Shown in pieces: positions 16,826 to 27,707 of a stretch of DNA of 64,000 bases. Source of the DNA: Thiomicrorhabdus immobilis (GTDB lineage Bacteria > Pseudomonadota > Gammaproteobacteria > Thiomicrospirales > Thiomicrospiraceae); assembly GCF_021654855.1 (NCBI RefSeq), contig NZ_AP024202.1:2170001-2234000 (forward strand), written 5' to 3'. Every line of letters begins with the position of its first letter. Within the stretch, counting starts at the first letter, position 1. The translations under genes and the position numbers were made by a program. Under the pieces are notes generated by a model that worked only from the letters and a program-made list of their open reading frames with translations, searched no databases and was not told the origin of the DNA.

Positions 16826-19632
16826 ATTCCATTGTCAGCTCTTTATTATCCAAATTAACTAAACTGCAAATATTGGCTATTACCCTGATAGGCGTTGTGT
16901 GGCTTGCTGTAGTGGCTAGCCTTGAAATCACCAGCCAATTCAATCAGGAAAAAAACATTGTTGAACAAAAAAGCCAAGCCATTGCTCAACAGATGCAACT
17001 TGAACAAAAACGTACCGAAACACTGCTCAATGGCCTGTCTGAATTTTATACCTCTCAAACGGTTAAATCGTTACCTGCATTTAGGGAATTTGCCAAGGGG
17101 CTTTTAACAAACAACAGCCAAAACTATACCATTGGCCTAGCTGAAATCATCTCTCGCGCTCGAAAAAATGAGGTTGAAACACAGCAACGAAACATGGGAT
17201 ATGAGTCTTTTGAAATATCCAATTCAGAACTGTTCACCGAACAGACCGGAAACAAACTTTACGCTTTTTTAGCGATTACCTCGATTATCCCTCTCGATCC
17301 ACAACGCTCAATCTATCTATCCGAAGATTTATTCAGCATTCCGCAAATGGTGACAAAATTCACCGATTCCATTGAAGACAATGAACCGCAAACCCTTCTG
17401 TTGACTGAAGTGCGGAGTAATACGCTTTATAAAATCACCTTTAAGCCGATCTATTTAAATTCGCCAAAGCTTTTGAACCATGAACAACGCCTTAAACAGA
17501 CCCGAGGAATTGTGTTTATTTTGCAACCTGTTGTTAAAGGCATAGAAACGAAAATCAACCACTTCTTCTCACCTGAAAAGATGCTTATTACCTTGAATGC
17601 AACAGACCCTTCAACCAATTCAGAGGGGCCGAAAATACATATTCTGCAAGAAAGCCATCAACAAAAAACCTTTATAGACGAGTGGCTGAACACCAAAACC
17701 ACCTCTAAATTCCCTATCCTTTCAAACATCCATGGGCCAACGATAGAATTTGTACGCCCATGGCTCATGAACAATATCAATTTAACGAAATTACTGCAAA
17801 GTCTCCTATTAGGCTTTATCAGCTATATTGTGTTTGCATTTACCATCCTTTGGCTGACCCGCTACACACAAAGCCTACGACAGACTCAAACCCGTTTATC
17901 CCAGCTACTATCGACCTCTCAAGATGCCGTTATCATTACCAATGACTTAGGCTATATCATCGATTGGAACCCTGAGGCCGAAAAGATTTTCGGCTACCTC
18001 AAAGAAGAAGCGATTGGACAACACTTAGTCAGCCTAATTTTTGATAAGACGTCACAACCATTGGTGATAGATGAAACCCTTTCCCAAAAAACGCTAAGCA
18101 AAATATTCAGGGATTCGCTTAAATTAAAGGCGCTTGAAGGTAAGGCAAACCGTACGGAAATCAATCTCATTGATCGTGCTCACAATCCGATTACTGCAGA
18201 GTTGACCATTTCCTTGATGAATGTAAAAAGCCGCACTGAAATCAGTTTGTTCATTAAAGACATCACTTATCAGCGCCAAACAGAAGAAGCGATTACCAAG
18301 ATGGCATACTTTGATGCCTTAACCCAGTTAGAAAACCGTGTTTACTTCAAGCAATCGGTTGAAACTCGCATGAAAGAATCGCCGGATGAGACGATGGCAT
18401 TACTGTTTATGGATTTAGACGGTTTCAAACAAGTCAACGACACCTTAGGGCATAGCGTGGGAGACGAACTGCTAAAAGTCGTGGGCAAACGCATTCAAAG
18501 CGCTTTGCGCAGTCATGACCAAACCAACCATATCTGCCGTTTTGGCGGAGATGAATTTGTCATCATGCTCAGTCAAATAGACGAAAACAATGCATCGCAG
18601 ATATCATTACGTTTACTCAACCAGATTGAACGCACTATGAAAATCGATAATGATGAATTGCAAATATCAGCCAGTATCGGAATCGCCTTTTATCCTGAAC
18701 ACGGAGAAGATGTCGACACGTTACTTCGTCATGCCGATACCGCAATGTACCGCTCAAAAGAGCTCGGGAAAAACACCTATTCGATTTATCATGAATCGAT
18801 GGAAGCCGACCTGGCTCAACGGATATTGATTGAAAAACATCTACGAACCGCGATTCAAAACAAGGAATTCTTTTTACTCTACCAACCACAAATCAACCTT
18901 CAAAGTGGCAAAGTAGTTGGGGTGGAAGCATTGATTCGTTGGAACAACCCTATACTGGGATTTGTGCCGCCCGACAAGTTTATCCCGATAGCCGAAGAGA
19001 GCAATTTGATTTTAAGAATCGGCGAGTGGGTCGCTCAAGAGTGCATCAAACAGCTGAGCGAATGGAAAGGCACCCGCTTCGACTCGCTACATATCGCGAT
19101 GAACGTCAGCAGCGTGCAATTTGAAAACCCGCATTTTTTAAGTTTTGTAAATAAACTGATGCAAAACGCCAATGTCCATAACCATCTGTTGGAAATTGAA
19201 CTCACGGAACGTACCGTCATGAATAACGTGACTGAAAACATTGCCCGCTTCAATAAAATTCGAGCCAATGGTTTTGGGTTGTCGGTTGATGATTTTGGTA
19301 CCGGCTACTCTTCGTTAAGTTATTTAAAGAAATTCCCTTTGAGTGTGCTTAAAATCGATAAGAGTTTTGTGGATGGCATCCCACAAGAAGAGGAAGACAT
19401 AAGTATCGCCACCGCGATATTAAACCTGGCCCACAGTTTGAAAATGCGTGTTGTCGCTGAAGGGATTGAAACCAAAGAACAGCTCGAATATCTTAAAGAG
19501 TTAAATTGTGATTTTGGCCAAGGCTACTATATAAGCCACCCTTTAGCGATTATAGAACTGGAAAGATGGTTTCATACCAATGACTGTTATTTTCATGCCT
19601 TTCCTTTAAAAGAAGAGTTACATGTTCAATAA
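16822..19632 (+). CDS. CHASE-PAS-GGDEF-EAL c-di-GMP enzyme
   Basis: 936 residues. A transmembrane helix (about 15-35), a periplasmic CHASE-type sensor (about 75-310), a second helix (about 320-345), PAS (about 365-475), GGDEF (about 500-660) and EAL (about 675-925). The cyclase signature F-G-G-D-E-F is intact (575-579). So are the phosphodiesterase E-A-L (702-704) and D-D-F-G-T-G-Y (from 823). Both activities are possible, and in such hybrids one usually dominates. The 4-base overlap with the upstream binding protein suggests a two-part sensor. yidD begins 11 bases before this stop. Confidence 0.88.
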   Translation: MNSIVSSLLSKLTKLQILAITLIGVVWLAVVASLEITSQFNQEKNIVEQKSQAIAQQMQLEQKRTETLLNGLSEFYTSQTVKSLPAFREFAKGLLTNNSQNYTIGLAEIISRARKNEVETQQRNMGYESFEISNSELFTEQTGNKLYAFLAITSIIPLDPQRSIYLSEDLFSIPQMVTKFTDSIEDNEPQTLLLTEVRSNTLYKITFKPIYLNSPKLLNHEQRLKQTRGIVFILQPVVKGIETKINHFFSPEKMLITLNATDPSTNSEGPKIHILQESHQQKTFIDEWLNTKTTSKFPILSNIHGPTIEFVRPWLMNNINLTKLLQSLLLGFISYIVFAFTILWLTRYTQSLRQTQTRLSQLLSTSQDAVIITNDLGYIIDWNPEAEKIFGYLKEEAIGQHLVSLIFDKTSQPLVIDETLSQKTLSKIFRDSLKLKALEGKANRTEINLIDRAHNPITAELTISLMNVKSRTEISLFIKDITYQRQTEEAITKMAYFDALTQLENRVYFKQSVETRMKESPDETMALLFMDLDGFKQVNDTLGHSVGDELLKVVGKRIQSALRSHDQTNHICRFGGDEFVIMLSQIDENNASQISLRLLNQIERTMKIDNDELQISASIGIAFYPEHGEDVDTLLRHADTAMYRSKELGKNTYSIYHESMEADLAQRILIEKHLRTAIQNKEFFLLYQPQINLQSGKVVGVEALIRWNNPILGFVPPDKFIPIAEESNLILRIGEWVAQECIKQLSEWKGTRFDSLHIAMNVSSVQFENPHFLSFVNKLMQNANVHNHLLEIELTERTVMNNVTENIARFNKIRANGFGLSVDDFGTGYSSLSYLKKFPLSVLKIDKSFVDGIPQEEEDISIATAILNLAHSLKMRVVAEGIETKEQLEYLKELNCDFGQGYYISHPLAIIELERWFHTNDCYFHAFPLKEELHVQ

Positions 19633-19918
19633 ATTCCCCAATCCATTCGCTTGGATTCTCATCATATTGGTACGCTTTTATCAATTATTTATCAGCCCTT
19701 TATTAGGACCAAGATGTCGTTTTTACCCTAGTTGCTCCAGCTACACTATCGAAGCGATTAAAACCCATGGGGTAATCTGTGGTTCTTGGCTCGCCATCAA
19801 ACGCATTGGCCGTTGCCACCCTGCGAATCCTGGTGGAGTTGACCCGGTTCCTAGCTGTGGTTGCAAGAAAAACTGCACACCACCAACCGAAGACAAAACC
19901 GGCAAGGGTTCCGACTGA
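19622..19918 (+). CDS. yidD: Membrane protein insertion efficiency factor YidD
   Basis: 98 residues. The family core is complete: [24 protein letters not shown], then A-I-x-x-H-G, and R-I-x-R-C-H-P-x-x-x-G-G-x-D-P-V-P. YidD is a small amphipathic inner-membrane protein that assists YidC in inserting membrane proteins. It normally sits between rnpA and yidC. Here it overlaps the end of a c-di-GMP gene by 11 bases, so its translation may depend on that gene. A Cys-rich tail (C-G-C-K-K-N-C) follows the core. Confidence 0.93.
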   Translation: MFNKFPNPFAWILIILVRFYQLFISPLLGPRCRFYPSCSSYTIEAIKTHGVICGSWLAIKRIGRCHPANPGGVDPVPSCGCKKNCTPPTEDKTGKGSD

Positions 19919-19980
19919 CTGGACGACAGCAGGTTGCCAATAACACATCCCATGTTCTCAATCACGCCGCGACTTATTAC

Positions 19981-19992
19981 ACCAGGCCTGCT
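19981..19992. repeat. Palindrome near-copy (11/12) upstream of ppk1
   Basis: ACCAGGCCTGCT, one mismatch, in the yidD-ppk1 gap. Confidence 0.75.
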
Positions 19993-20101
19993 AGCTTTGT
20001 AAAATTGTCATAATAATTTCTTTTCAGCGCCCTGTATTCGCTCTCTAAAAAAGCTAAAATAGAGAGATTATTCGATCCGTTCAAATTTCATAGAGACCGC
20101 A

Positions 20102-22249
20102 ATGTCAGAACTTCAAGATATTCAAACCACAGAAAACAGCACTGAAAATACTGAAGATTTTCCAAAATACATTAACCGTGAACGTAGCTTGTTGGAATTT
20201 AACCGTCGAGTATTGGCACAAGCCAACAATCCGGAAATCCCGCTACTCGAGCGGGTTAAATATCTGTGTATTTCCAGCAGCAATATGGATGAATTTTTTG
20301 AAGTGCGCCTAGCCAGTTTGATGGAGCTGGCCAAAGACCCTAACGCCCTGACCCAACCAGATGAACAACCGGCAGGAATGGTGGTTGAATGTCTATTGGA
20401 AGCCACCCATGAGATTGTTGAAGAACAATACCACACCTTAAACAACATCCTGATTCCGGCGCTTGAAAAAGAGAATATTCGTTTTGTGCGCCGCAATCAT
20501 TGGACCGAGCAGAATAGAGAGTGGATCAGTAAGTTTTTCATTGAACAACTTCAACCGGTACTCAGCCCCGTAGGCTTGGACCCTTCCCATCCTTTTCCAA
20601 AAGTCCTGAACAAGACCCTAAACTTTATTGTCTCGTTGGAAGGTAAAGATGCTTTTGGGCGCTCGAATGGATTGGCGATTGTACCGGTTCCACGCTCCTT
20701 ACCTCGACTGGTAAAATTGCCAACGGAAGCCACTGAAGGGGAAAATGACTTTGTGTTTCTGTCATCGATATTGCACGCCAATGTGTCACGCCTTTTCCCA
20801 GGCATGACGGTAACCGGCTGTTATCAGTTCAGGGTAACACGCAATACCAACCTGTTCATTGATGAAGAGGAAGTGGACGACCTATTAAGTGCGTTGCGAG
20901 GAGAGCTCTCTGGCCGTCAATATGGTGGTGCGATTCGTTTGGAAGTGGCGGACAATTGCCCACAACATTTGATTGATTATTTACTGGATCGCTTCAAATT
21001 ACCCAAAGAATCCCTCTATAAAGTCAACGGACCGGTAAACCTGCATCGTTTAGATGCGGTGCCAGGCATGGCAAACCGTCCAGAACTGCTGTTTGCACCT
21101 TACACACAAAAGTTGTTAACCGCCAAAAAGCGCCCATCAAAAAATGCCTTTAAGATTTTCACTCGCCATAAAGAGCCTGAAAAACTGTTTGATAAAATCA
21201 AGCAGAAAGACATTTTATTACATCACCCGTATGACTCTTTTACACCGGTTATCGACTTCTTAAAAGAGGCGTCTACCGATCCGGATGTATTGGCAATTCG
21301 TATGACCCTGTATCGTACCGGCGAAAACTCTGAAATCATTAAAGCGCTGGAAAAGGCCGCGCAAAATGGTAAAGAGGTGACGGCCGTTGTAGAGCTCCGT
21401 GCACGTTTTGATGAGGATAACAATATTCTACAGGCCACCCGCCTGCAAGATGCCGGCGTACATGTGGTTTATGGCGTGGTCGGTTACAAAACCCATGCCA
21501 AGATGATCTTAGTATTACGCCGTGAAGATGACCGTATTCGTTATTACACCCATATGGGAACCGGCAACTACCACCATATCACCACCCGTTTCTACTCCGA
21601 TTTTGGCTTGCTTACCGCCAATCCGATTATCGGGCGTGATGCGTCTAAGATTTTCCAGCAGCTGACCAGCTTGGGGGATACCAAAGATTTGGAAACCGTA
21701 CTGCAATCCCCTTTCACCTTAAAAAGCGGCATGATTGCCAAAATAGAGCGTGAAGCGGAGAATGCCAGACAAGGCAAATCCGCCCGTATCATCGCCAAAA
21801 TGAACGGTTTGGAAGAGCAAGGCATTATCGACGCTTTATACAACGCATCGCAAGCAGGCGTAAAAATCGACCTGATTGTGCGCGGAATTTGTAGCTTGCG
21901 CCCAGGTATACCCGGCCTGTCTGAAAACATCACCGTCACCTCGATTATCGGACGATTCCTGGAACACCACCGCATCTACTATTTTGAAAACAATGGCGGT
22001 AAACCCGAACTGTTTTGCTCAAGCGCCGACTGGATGAGACGCAACCTGCTGGCTCGTGTAGAAACCTGTTTTCCGATTTTAGATGATGCTTGTTTCCAAC
22101 AAGTGTATACCGAAGGTTTGGCGATGTACCTACAAGACAACACGGGGGCCTGGATTTTACAAGCGGATGGCAGCTATGTAGCCAAACAACCCCATGGCGA
22201 AAAACCCTATAACGCCCAAGCCCTGTTGATTGAAAAATACAGCCGTTAA
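20102..22249 (+). CDS. ppk1: Polyphosphate kinase 1
   Basis: A 715-residue Ppk1, which reversibly builds polyphosphate from ATP at the inner membrane. Motifs: Y-I-N-R-E-R-S-L-L-E-F-N-x-R-V-L near the start, S-S-N-M-D-E-F-F-E-V-R, F-P-x-V-L-N-K-T-L-N, A-I-R-M-T-L-Y-R-T, V-E-L-R-A-R-F-D-E, the phospho-histidine in T-H-A-K-M-I-L-V, H-M-G-T-G-N-Y-H-x-x-T-T-R-F-Y-S-D, and S-S-A-D-W-M-R-R-N at the C-terminus. Length is normal. ppx follows 160 bases downstream on the same strand, a standard pairing of synthesis and breakdown. Confidence 0.97.
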   Translation: MSELQDIQTTENSTENTEDFPKYINRERSLLEFNRRVLAQANNPEIPLLERVKYLCISSSNMDEFFEVRLASLMELAKDPNALTQPDEQPAGMVVECLLEATHEIVEEQYHTLNNILIPALEKENIRFVRRNHWTEQNREWISKFFIEQLQPVLSPVGLDPSHPFPKVLNKTLNFIVSLEGKDAFGRSNGLAIVPVPRSLPRLVKLPTEATEGENDFVFLSSILHANVSRLFPGMTVTGCYQFRVTRNTNLFIDEEEVDDLLSALRGELSGRQYGGAIRLEVADNCPQHLIDYLLDRFKLPKESLYKVNGPVNLHRLDAVPGMANRPELLFAPYTQKLLTAKKRPSKNAFKIFTRHKEPEKLFDKIKQKDILLHHPYDSFTPVIDFLKEASTDPDVLAIRMTLYRTGENSEIIKALEKAAQNGKEVTAVVELRARFDEDNNILQATRLQDAGVHVVYGVVGYKTHAKMILVLRREDDRIRYYTHMGTGNYHHITTRFYSDFGLLTANPIIGRDASKIFQQLTSLGDTKDLETVLQSPFTLKSGMIAKIEREAENARQGKSARIIAKMNGLEEQGIIDALYNASQAGVKIDLIVRGICSLRPGIPGLSENITVTSIIGRFLEHHRIYYFENNGGKPELFCSSADWMRRNLLARVETCFPILDDACFQQVYTEGLAMYLQDNTGAWILQADGSYVAKQPHGEKPYNAQALLIEKYSR

Positions 22250-22409
22250 TTCAATCAGTTAGAAACCTCCTCTAGCCGATTGATGCATCCCCCAAGTCCT
22301 GAGTCGATTTGACTATAAGTAAGATTGATTCGGGTTCTTAAGACAACTCGTCATAAAAACGGTAAACTAGCCGCAAATATGAACAGCAAAACAAAATACT
22401 GATAAGCCT

Positions 22410-23945
22410 ATGACAGAACCTACCTCTTCAGCTTCTATTGAGCCAGCGATTTCCAATGCCGATTTATTTGCCGCAATTGATTTAGGCTCCAACAGCTTTC
22501 ACATGATTATCGCACGTGAAACCCACGGTCAAATGCACGTTGTCGATAAACATAAAGAGATGGTTCGCTTGCGGGCGGGTTTGGATAAAAGCGGTAAACT
22601 CTCCAATAAAGCCTTTAAAGAAGGGATTGCCTGTTTAGAACGTTTTGGTCAGCTTATTAAAGACATCCCTGCGGCCAATGTGCGTGCGGTCGGCACCAAT
22701 ACCTTGCGTAACGCCTCCAATAGCCGTGAATTCCTTAAACAAGCTAAACTCGCTTTAGGCCACAGCATTCAAATCATTGCAGGTCAAGAAGAAGCCCGCC
22801 TGATTTATTTAGGTGTTGCGCATGGTTTGCCTTCGAGCGACGAACAACGTTTGGTCATGGACATTGGTGGTGGAAGCACCGAATACATCATCGGCCATCA
22901 GTTTGAGAACAGTCACTTGACCAGCACCGAAATGGGCTGCGTCAGCATTACCCAAAGCTATTTCCCTAAAGGCAAAATCACCCAAGAAAACTTCAATAAC
23001 GCGGTATCTAAATGTCGTCAAATATTACGACCACACCGTAGCACTTTACGTAAAAAGGGGTGGGATATCGCCATCGGCGCTTCCGGCACCATCAAGTCGA
23101 TTGGCGTCATTTTAGAGATAAACAGCTGGACAGAATCCGGCATTACGTTGCAGGGCATGATTGAACTGAGTAAAGAGCTCATCAAGGCGGGTTCGGCGGA
23201 CAATCTGAAACTTGCGGGTCTAAAGGATGAACGTCGCCCTGTATTGGTGGGTGGTTTGGCCATCTTAATCGCCACCTTTATCGAGTTGAATATCGAACAG
23301 ATGCAAGTCTCCTCCAATGCACTACGTGAAGGTTTGGTATTTGACACTCTTGGTCGTCTTAATGCCGAAGATGTGCGTGAAACCAGTGTCAACGCCATGC
23401 AACAATGGATGAAGGTAGACACCGAACAAGCCGATGCGGTCGCGAGAACCGCCAAGTCACTTTACAAACAAAGCCATAACACATGGAATCTTCACTCCGA
23501 TGGTTATGACCTGAAACGGTTGTTAAAGTGGGCGTGCCGTCTACACGAAATTGGTATCTCGATCAGCTTCAAACGCTCACGACACCACAGTGCTTATCTA
23601 GTGGCTCAAGCCGATATGGCTGGTTTCAACCAACAAGAAAAGCAGATTTTGAGCTCTTTGGTTGTCAATCAACGGGGTAAATATAGCGAAGAATCTTTTG
23701 AAGAGATTGACGACAGTGTCAAACCGTTGATGCCTTATCTAACCGTATTACTCAGATTGGCGGTGCGAATTCATCGCGGTCGAGATCTAGAACAGGTCGA
23801 CCCAATCTTACGTATTATCAACGACAAAGAACTGCACTTGGAATTTGATGATAAATGGCTGGATGAGCATCCGCTCACCCGTTTGGATTTGGAAACCGAA
23901 GCGAAACACTTGGATAAGTTTGGGTTCACCCTGTTTTTAGAATAA
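22410..23945 (+). CDS. ppx: Exopolyphosphatase (Ppx/GppA family)
   Basis: 511 residues, Ppx length. The ASKHA-fold phosphatase half has A-A-I-D-L-G-S-N-S-F-H-M near residue 24, A-V-G-T-N-T-L-R, the catalytic-base region G-Q-E-E-A-R-L-I-Y-L-G, and V-M-D-I-G-G-G-S-T-E. The C-terminal half is HD-like (about 320-500), with L-H-E-I-G-I-S-I and H-H-S-A-Y-L-V. The enzyme releases phosphate from polyphosphate ends; some members also hydrolyse pppGpp. The gene directly follows ppk1. A palindrome-based terminator ends it. Confidence 0.93.
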   Translation: MTEPTSSASIEPAISNADLFAAIDLGSNSFHMIIARETHGQMHVVDKHKEMVRLRAGLDKSGKLSNKAFKEGIACLERFGQLIKDIPAANVRAVGTNTLRNASNSREFLKQAKLALGHSIQIIAGQEEARLIYLGVAHGLPSSDEQRLVMDIGGGSTEYIIGHQFENSHLTSTEMGCVSITQSYFPKGKITQENFNNAVSKCRQILRPHRSTLRKKGWDIAIGASGTIKSIGVILEINSWTESGITLQGMIELSKELIKAGSADNLKLAGLKDERRPVLVGGLAILIATFIELNIEQMQVSSNALREGLVFDTLGRLNAEDVRETSVNAMQQWMKVDTEQADAVARTAKSLYKQSHNTWNLHSDGYDLKRLLKWACRLHEIGISISFKRSRHHSAYLVAQADMAGFNQQEKQILSSLVVNQRGKYSEESFEEIDDSVKPLMPYLTVLLRLAVRIHRGRDLEQVDPILRIINDKELHLEFDDKWLDEHPLTRLDLETEAKHLDKFGFTLFLE

Positions 23946-23982
23946 AAACCGACGGCTGAAATTAACTTTCAAGTCCTGTTTC

Positions 23983-24010
23983 AAAAAGCGACCAGGCCTG
24001 GTCGCTTTTT
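23983..24010. terminator. Bidirectional terminator built on the palindrome
   Basis: A 28-bp perfect palindrome: A5-GCG, then ACCAGGCCTGGT, then CGC-T5. As RNA it forms a 12-bp stem with a GGCC loop and a T-tract on either strand. It sits between convergent ppx and the reductase gene. Confidence 0.85.
23991..24002. repeat. Palindrome ACCAGGCCTGGT, exact copy 4
   Basis: Exact match, core of the ppx terminator. Confidence 0.95.
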
Positions 24011-24069
24011 ATAATCCATTCTTTTTTATAGTCTGTTCAATAGGCGCCAAAAATCCATCACGTTACCGC

Positions 24070-25182
24070 TTAATAGACATCCATTTGCAAACGTTTTTCC
24101 TGTTTAAGGCAACGCCAATAGTTTTGCGCTTGTTCCTCACTCATCGCGCCCTGTTGCTGAAATATCCGCATCAAAGCGTCCTTAACCGATTCTGCAAGCT
24201 TGGCTTGACTGCCGCAAATATAGAATTCAGCCTGGTTGTTGAGTAAATCCCATAATCTATCACCCTGTTCCAACAGACGATTAGAGACATACACCTTGTC
24301 AGCCTGGTCACGGGAAAAAGCATAAAAGGTCTCCACCAACCCTTGCTTTTGCCAGTTCCTGAATTCATCACAAAATAGACAGTTGGTCTGCTGATAGGTC
24401 TCGCCAAAAAACAGCAACGCCCCGCCTAAATCCTGCCCAGCGGCTTGTTGTATGGCCCTATGTTGCATAAAACCGATAAAGGGGGCTAAACCGGTTCCCG
24501 CACCGATCATGACAATCGGAGTTGACGCTTTTTCTGGAAGTTTGAAGGTTGGGTTGGGTTTCAAGCCTCCCTGCAAAATCTGTCCAGGCTGTGTGTCTTG
24601 TAAATAGTTACTTGCAACGCCAAAACGTTGACGCCCCAAATTTTGATACTTGACCGCTTTATATAAGATGGAGACTGTTTGCTGCTTATTAGAAGCCGAA
24701 GCAATAGGAGCCGAGGCAATCGAGTAATATCGGGGTGATAAAGGGGACAACCAGTTCAAGAACTCAACGCCCTGAGCTTTCAACTGAGGATAAAGCGCCA
24801 ATAAATCCAGAATATCTCGACCATTGGCATAATCCATCATCGCCTGTCTATCCGCCCAATCCCCTAAACCGAGCTGTCTTTGCAGTTTGTTCAGAATGGC
24901 CGGATTAAGTTGAGTGAGTTCTAAATGATTTTCTAAGGCTTGCTGCACAGTGACCAGGCCTGATCGCCTTAATTCGATAGATTCATTGCCCGTCAAATCC
25001 AACTCGGCCAATAATGCACTCACCATTTGCGGACTATTTTGCGGCTGAATCGTCAACCAATCTCCAGGTTGGTATTCTAAAATCTCATCACTCTCTTTAG
25101 GGAGCGAAAACGTTGTATAAAAGATGGATTTATCTTTGGAATTAGGCGTAATACAGCGATTTTCTTCGACAACAAAATTCAT
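24070..25182 (-). CDS. CysJ-like diflavin-type reductase lacking the flavodoxin domain
   Basis: 370 residues. The FAD-binding and NADPH-binding modules of the CysJ / cytochrome P450 reductase family are present: Y-Q-P-G-D-W-L near residue 37, the helical connecting domain (about 75-145), R-Y-Y-S-I-A-S for FAD, G-A-G-T-G-L-A-P-F-I-G-F for NADPH, Y-I-C-G-S, and the family's terminal D-V-Y. The N-terminal FMN/flavodoxin domain of CysJ (~600 residues) is absent. Electrons would go to a separate flavodoxin, a ferredoxin or a haem partner, which is not seen nearby. It is a single gene convergent with ppx. Confidence 0.78.
   Translation of the reverse strand: MNFVVEENRCITPNSKDKSIFYTTFSLPKESDEILEYQPGDWLTIQPQNSPQMVSALLAELDLTGNESIELRRSGLVTVQQALENHLELTQLNPAILNKLQRQLGLGDWADRQAMMDYANGRDILDLLALYPQLKAQGVEFLNWLSPLSPRYYSIASAPIASASNKQQTVSILYKAVKYQNLGRQRFGVASNYLQDTQPGQILQGGLKPNPTFKLPEKASTPIVMIGAGTGLAPFIGFMQHRAIQQAAGQDLGGALLFFGETYQQTNCLFCDEFRNWQKQGLVETFYAFSRDQADKVYVSNRLLEQGDRLWDLLNNQAEFYICGSQAKLAESVKDALMRIFQQQGAMSEEQAQNYWRCLKQEKRLQMDVY
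24953..24964. repeat. Palindrome near-copy (11/12) in the CysJ-like gene
   Basis: ACCAGGCCTGAT, one mismatch, read as R-S-G-L-V-T. Confidence 0.8.
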
Positions 25183-25331
25183 AAAGCATGTTTCTTAATA
25201 ATGGAGATTAGTAAGATTTTAACTGATTTTGAAATCGATAAGATTGAGAATCAAAATAGAGCAACCCTAAAGTAATTGGCGGACTTAGAATTACCCTATT
25301 TGTAGAATAGACAAGGAACTGGGGAATGAGT

Positions 25332-25829
25332 TTAACGCAGATTTTCCATCAATACCGTCAACCAGGGTGCGGTGACTAAAATAGTGACGGCCGACATTAA
25401 GCCGGCAATCAAGCCAATGCCTATTTGCGGAATCAGGTTGTTTTGTTTAAGCTCTACTTCTGCCATCTGGCGCTCTACCGAAACAAAAATATCCACTTGA
25501 CGTTTCAGTAAAGAATTTAAGGTTTTAATTTGTTTAAACAGCAATTGCTGCTCTTTTTCGATAGCAAGACGTGATTTTTTGCCCTGATCATCAAGCTCAC
25601 GCATCTGACCGGCTAACTGACCGATTGACGCATCCATCTGTTTGACCAAACTTTCAATCGCCGTCTTATCTTCTTTAAGCCACTCAAAATCTGGGGTAAT
25701 CATATCTGACATATCCATATCTTCATAACGGTCTTGAGGTCCGTTATTGGCCCGGCTACGACGCATTGCCTGCTCTAATAAAACACTTTTTGACCCTAAA
25801 GGTTCCACCTGTCTTAAATCAATCGCCAT
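25332..25829 (-). CDS. Hypothetical coiled-coil protein with C-terminal membrane anchor
   Basis: 165 residues from the ATG at 25829, chosen because AAGGA lies about 9 bases upstream. I do not recognise the family. Residues about 50-130 are heptad-like and charged (Q-M-D-A-S-I-G-Q-L-A-G-Q-M-R-E-L through Q-I-K-T-L-N-S-L-L-K), consistent with a coiled coil. A single hydrophobic helix near 135-158 is followed by a short tail. It is probably a tail-anchored inner-membrane protein with a cytoplasmic coiled coil. The neighbours (a reductase and nfo) give no functional clue. Confidence 0.6.
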   Translation of the reverse strand: MAIDLRQVEPLGSKSVLLEQAMRRSRANNGPQDRYEDMDMSDMITPDFEWLKEDKTAIESLVKQMDASIGQLAGQMRELDDQGKKSRLAIEKEQQLLFKQIKTLNSLLKRQVDIFVSVERQMAEVELKQNNLIPQIGIGLIAGLMSAVTILVTAPWLTVLMENLR

Positions 25830-26036
25830 CGTGTATTTCCTTGAATGCTTGAACTGCAATCCGTTTTATAAAAATTATTCAGCGGATTGTCATTTTCTTG
25901 TCGTTATTTTTAATATTGTTGTTTTTTAGCTAGAACATGCAGAAAACATGCCAACTCTGACTTTGCTTCTATAATTTGCTAGAATTGCAGTCTATTTTTA
26001 CAAATCCAAGTCACCCAAACCCTACAGGGAATCGCT

Positions 26037-26879
26037 ATGAAATACATTGGTGCTCATGTGTCCGCCGCAGGCGGTGTTGAAAACGCTCCGATTAGAGCGC
26101 ATGAAATCGGCGCCACCGCTTTTGCATTATTCACCAAAAATCAACGCCAATGGGTTGCCAAACCGCTTACGCAAAAAAGCATCGATGAATTCAAAAGCAA
26201 TTGTGAGAAATACGGCTATGGAAGCAATCAAATCCTACCGCACGACAGCTATCTGATTAATTTAGGCCACCCGGATTTGGATAAGCGCCAAAAATCTTTG
26301 GATGCCTTTATCGATGAGTTACAACGCTGCCAACAACTGGGCATCGACCGTTTGAATTTTCACCCAGGCAGTCACCTACGAGAAATTAGCGAACAGCAAT
26401 GTATGGACTTGATTGCCGAATCGGTTAATTTCGCCTTAGAGCAAACCCAGGGGGTCATTGCGGTGCTGGAAAACACCGCCGGACAAGGCTCCAACCTGGG
26501 TTATCGACATGAGCAGCTCGCCTATATCATTGACAAGGTGGAAGATAAATCGCGAATTGGGGTTTGCATTGATACCTGCCATGCCTATGCCGCAGGCTAC
26601 GACTTAAAAAATGATTATGAAGGGGTCATGAGTGATTTTGAAAACGTTGTTGGTTTTCAATATTTAAAAGGCATGCACCTCAATGATTCTAAAGCCAAAC
26701 TTGGGCAAAAGCTCGACCGTCATCACAGTTTAGGACAAGGTGAAATCGGCTGGGATATGTTCAAACAATTGATGCAAGACCCTCGCATTGATAATATCCC
26801 GATGACGTTAGAAACCATCGACCCTTCCATTTGGGCGGATGAAATCAAACAGCTCAAATGTTGGGCGAATGCCGTTTAA
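26037..26879 (+). CDS. nfo: Endonuclease IV (AP endonuclease)
   Basis: A 280-residue TIM-barrel nuclease that cuts DNA 5' of abasic sites. Family motifs: [11 protein letters not shown] at the start, [45 protein letters not shown]-x-I-G and L-E-T-I-D at the C-terminus. The zinc-binding His, Glu and Asp in these motifs are all in place. Length matches E. coli Nfo (285). Confidence 0.96.
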   Translation: MKYIGAHVSAAGGVENAPIRAHEIGATAFALFTKNQRQWVAKPLTQKSIDEFKSNCEKYGYGSNQILPHDSYLINLGHPDLDKRQKSLDAFIDELQRCQQLGIDRLNFHPGSHLREISEQQCMDLIAESVNFALEQTQGVIAVLENTAGQGSNLGYRHEQLAYIIDKVEDKSRIGVCIDTCHAYAAGYDLKNDYEGVMSDFENVVGFQYLKGMHLNDSKAKLGQKLDRHHSLGQGEIGWDMFKQLMQDPRIDNIPMTLETIDPSIWADEIKQLKCWANAV

Positions 26880-26999
26880 TGCATATTGATAAGCGCTAAC
26901 CAAAGTATGACTGATTGGTTGTTAACCGAGATACTACTTGCGACATAGAAAATGAATGGAGTAAGATAATGCCCTATTCATACAAAACACATCAGCTCA

Positions 27000-27644
27000 A
27001 TGAACAAAAACCAATTTATCGAATTCGTCATGCAAACTGGCGTTTTAAAATTAGGCGAATTTACGCTTAAATCCGGGCGCATCAGTCCATACTTCTTCAA
27101 TGCAGGCCTGTTCAATACCGGTGGACAATTGGCTAAATTAGCTAAGGGTTATGCCGGCGCTATCGCAGAATCAAAATTTGATTTTGATGTGCTGTTCGGC
27201 CCAGCCTATAAAGGTATCCCTTTAGCGGCCACTACCAGCGTATCCCTCGCCACCGACTTTAATATTGACAAACCTTATGCGTTTAACCGTAAAGAAGCCA
27301 AAGACCATGGTGAAGGCGGTAATATTGTCGGCCATGCCCTAGAAGGCAATGTGCTGATAATTGATGATGTCATCACCGCTGGTACCGCCATTCGAGAAGC
27401 GATGGACATCATTACTGCCAACGGCGCTAAACCGGCTGGTGTAGTGATTGCACTTGACCGCATGGAAAAAGGCAAAGGCGAACTTTCTGCGATTCAAGAA
27501 GTCGAACAAGAGTATGGTATTCCGGTCATGAGCATTATTACGCTTAACGACATCATCAACTACCTTGCTGAATCCGATGATCCGCAGAGCCAACAATATC
27601 TGGATGCGATGAAAACTTATCGCTCAGAATATGGAATCGGTTGA
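27000..27644 (+). CDS. pyrE: Orotate phosphoribosyltransferase
   Basis: A 214-residue enzyme that joins orotate to PRPP to give OMP. The PRPP-binding [13 protein letters not shown] is intact. The substrate loop is [13 protein letters not shown], and [11 protein letters not shown] precedes it. F-T-L-K-S-G-R-x-S-P-Y-F-F-N-A-G near the start is typical. Length matches E. coli PyrE. The 120-base leader has no obvious attenuator; an ATG at 26969 gives no convincing peptide. In many gammaproteobacteria pyrE lies by dut, coaBC and argB, which here are 4-15 kb away. Confidence 0.96.
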   Translation: MNKNQFIEFVMQTGVLKLGEFTLKSGRISPYFFNAGLFNTGGQLAKLAKGYAGAIAESKFDFDVLFGPAYKGIPLAATTSVSLATDFNIDKPYAFNRKEAKDHGEGGNIVGHALEGNVLIIDDVITAGTAIREAMDIITANGAKPAGVVIALDRMEKGKGELSAIQEVEQEYGIPVMSIITLNDIINYLAESDDPQSQQYLDAMKTYRSEYGIG

Positions 27645-27707
27645 TGCACGCGGTGCTTAACTTGCTCTTAGGTCAATGTTTTGACCCACAACCTGCTGGG
27701 AATATTC

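Noticed and set aside
21592-21975. Long antisense reading frames inside ppk1 and other genes
   Set aside because: They lie opposite highly conserved genes, have no ribosome sites, and their residues look like reverse-frame shadows.
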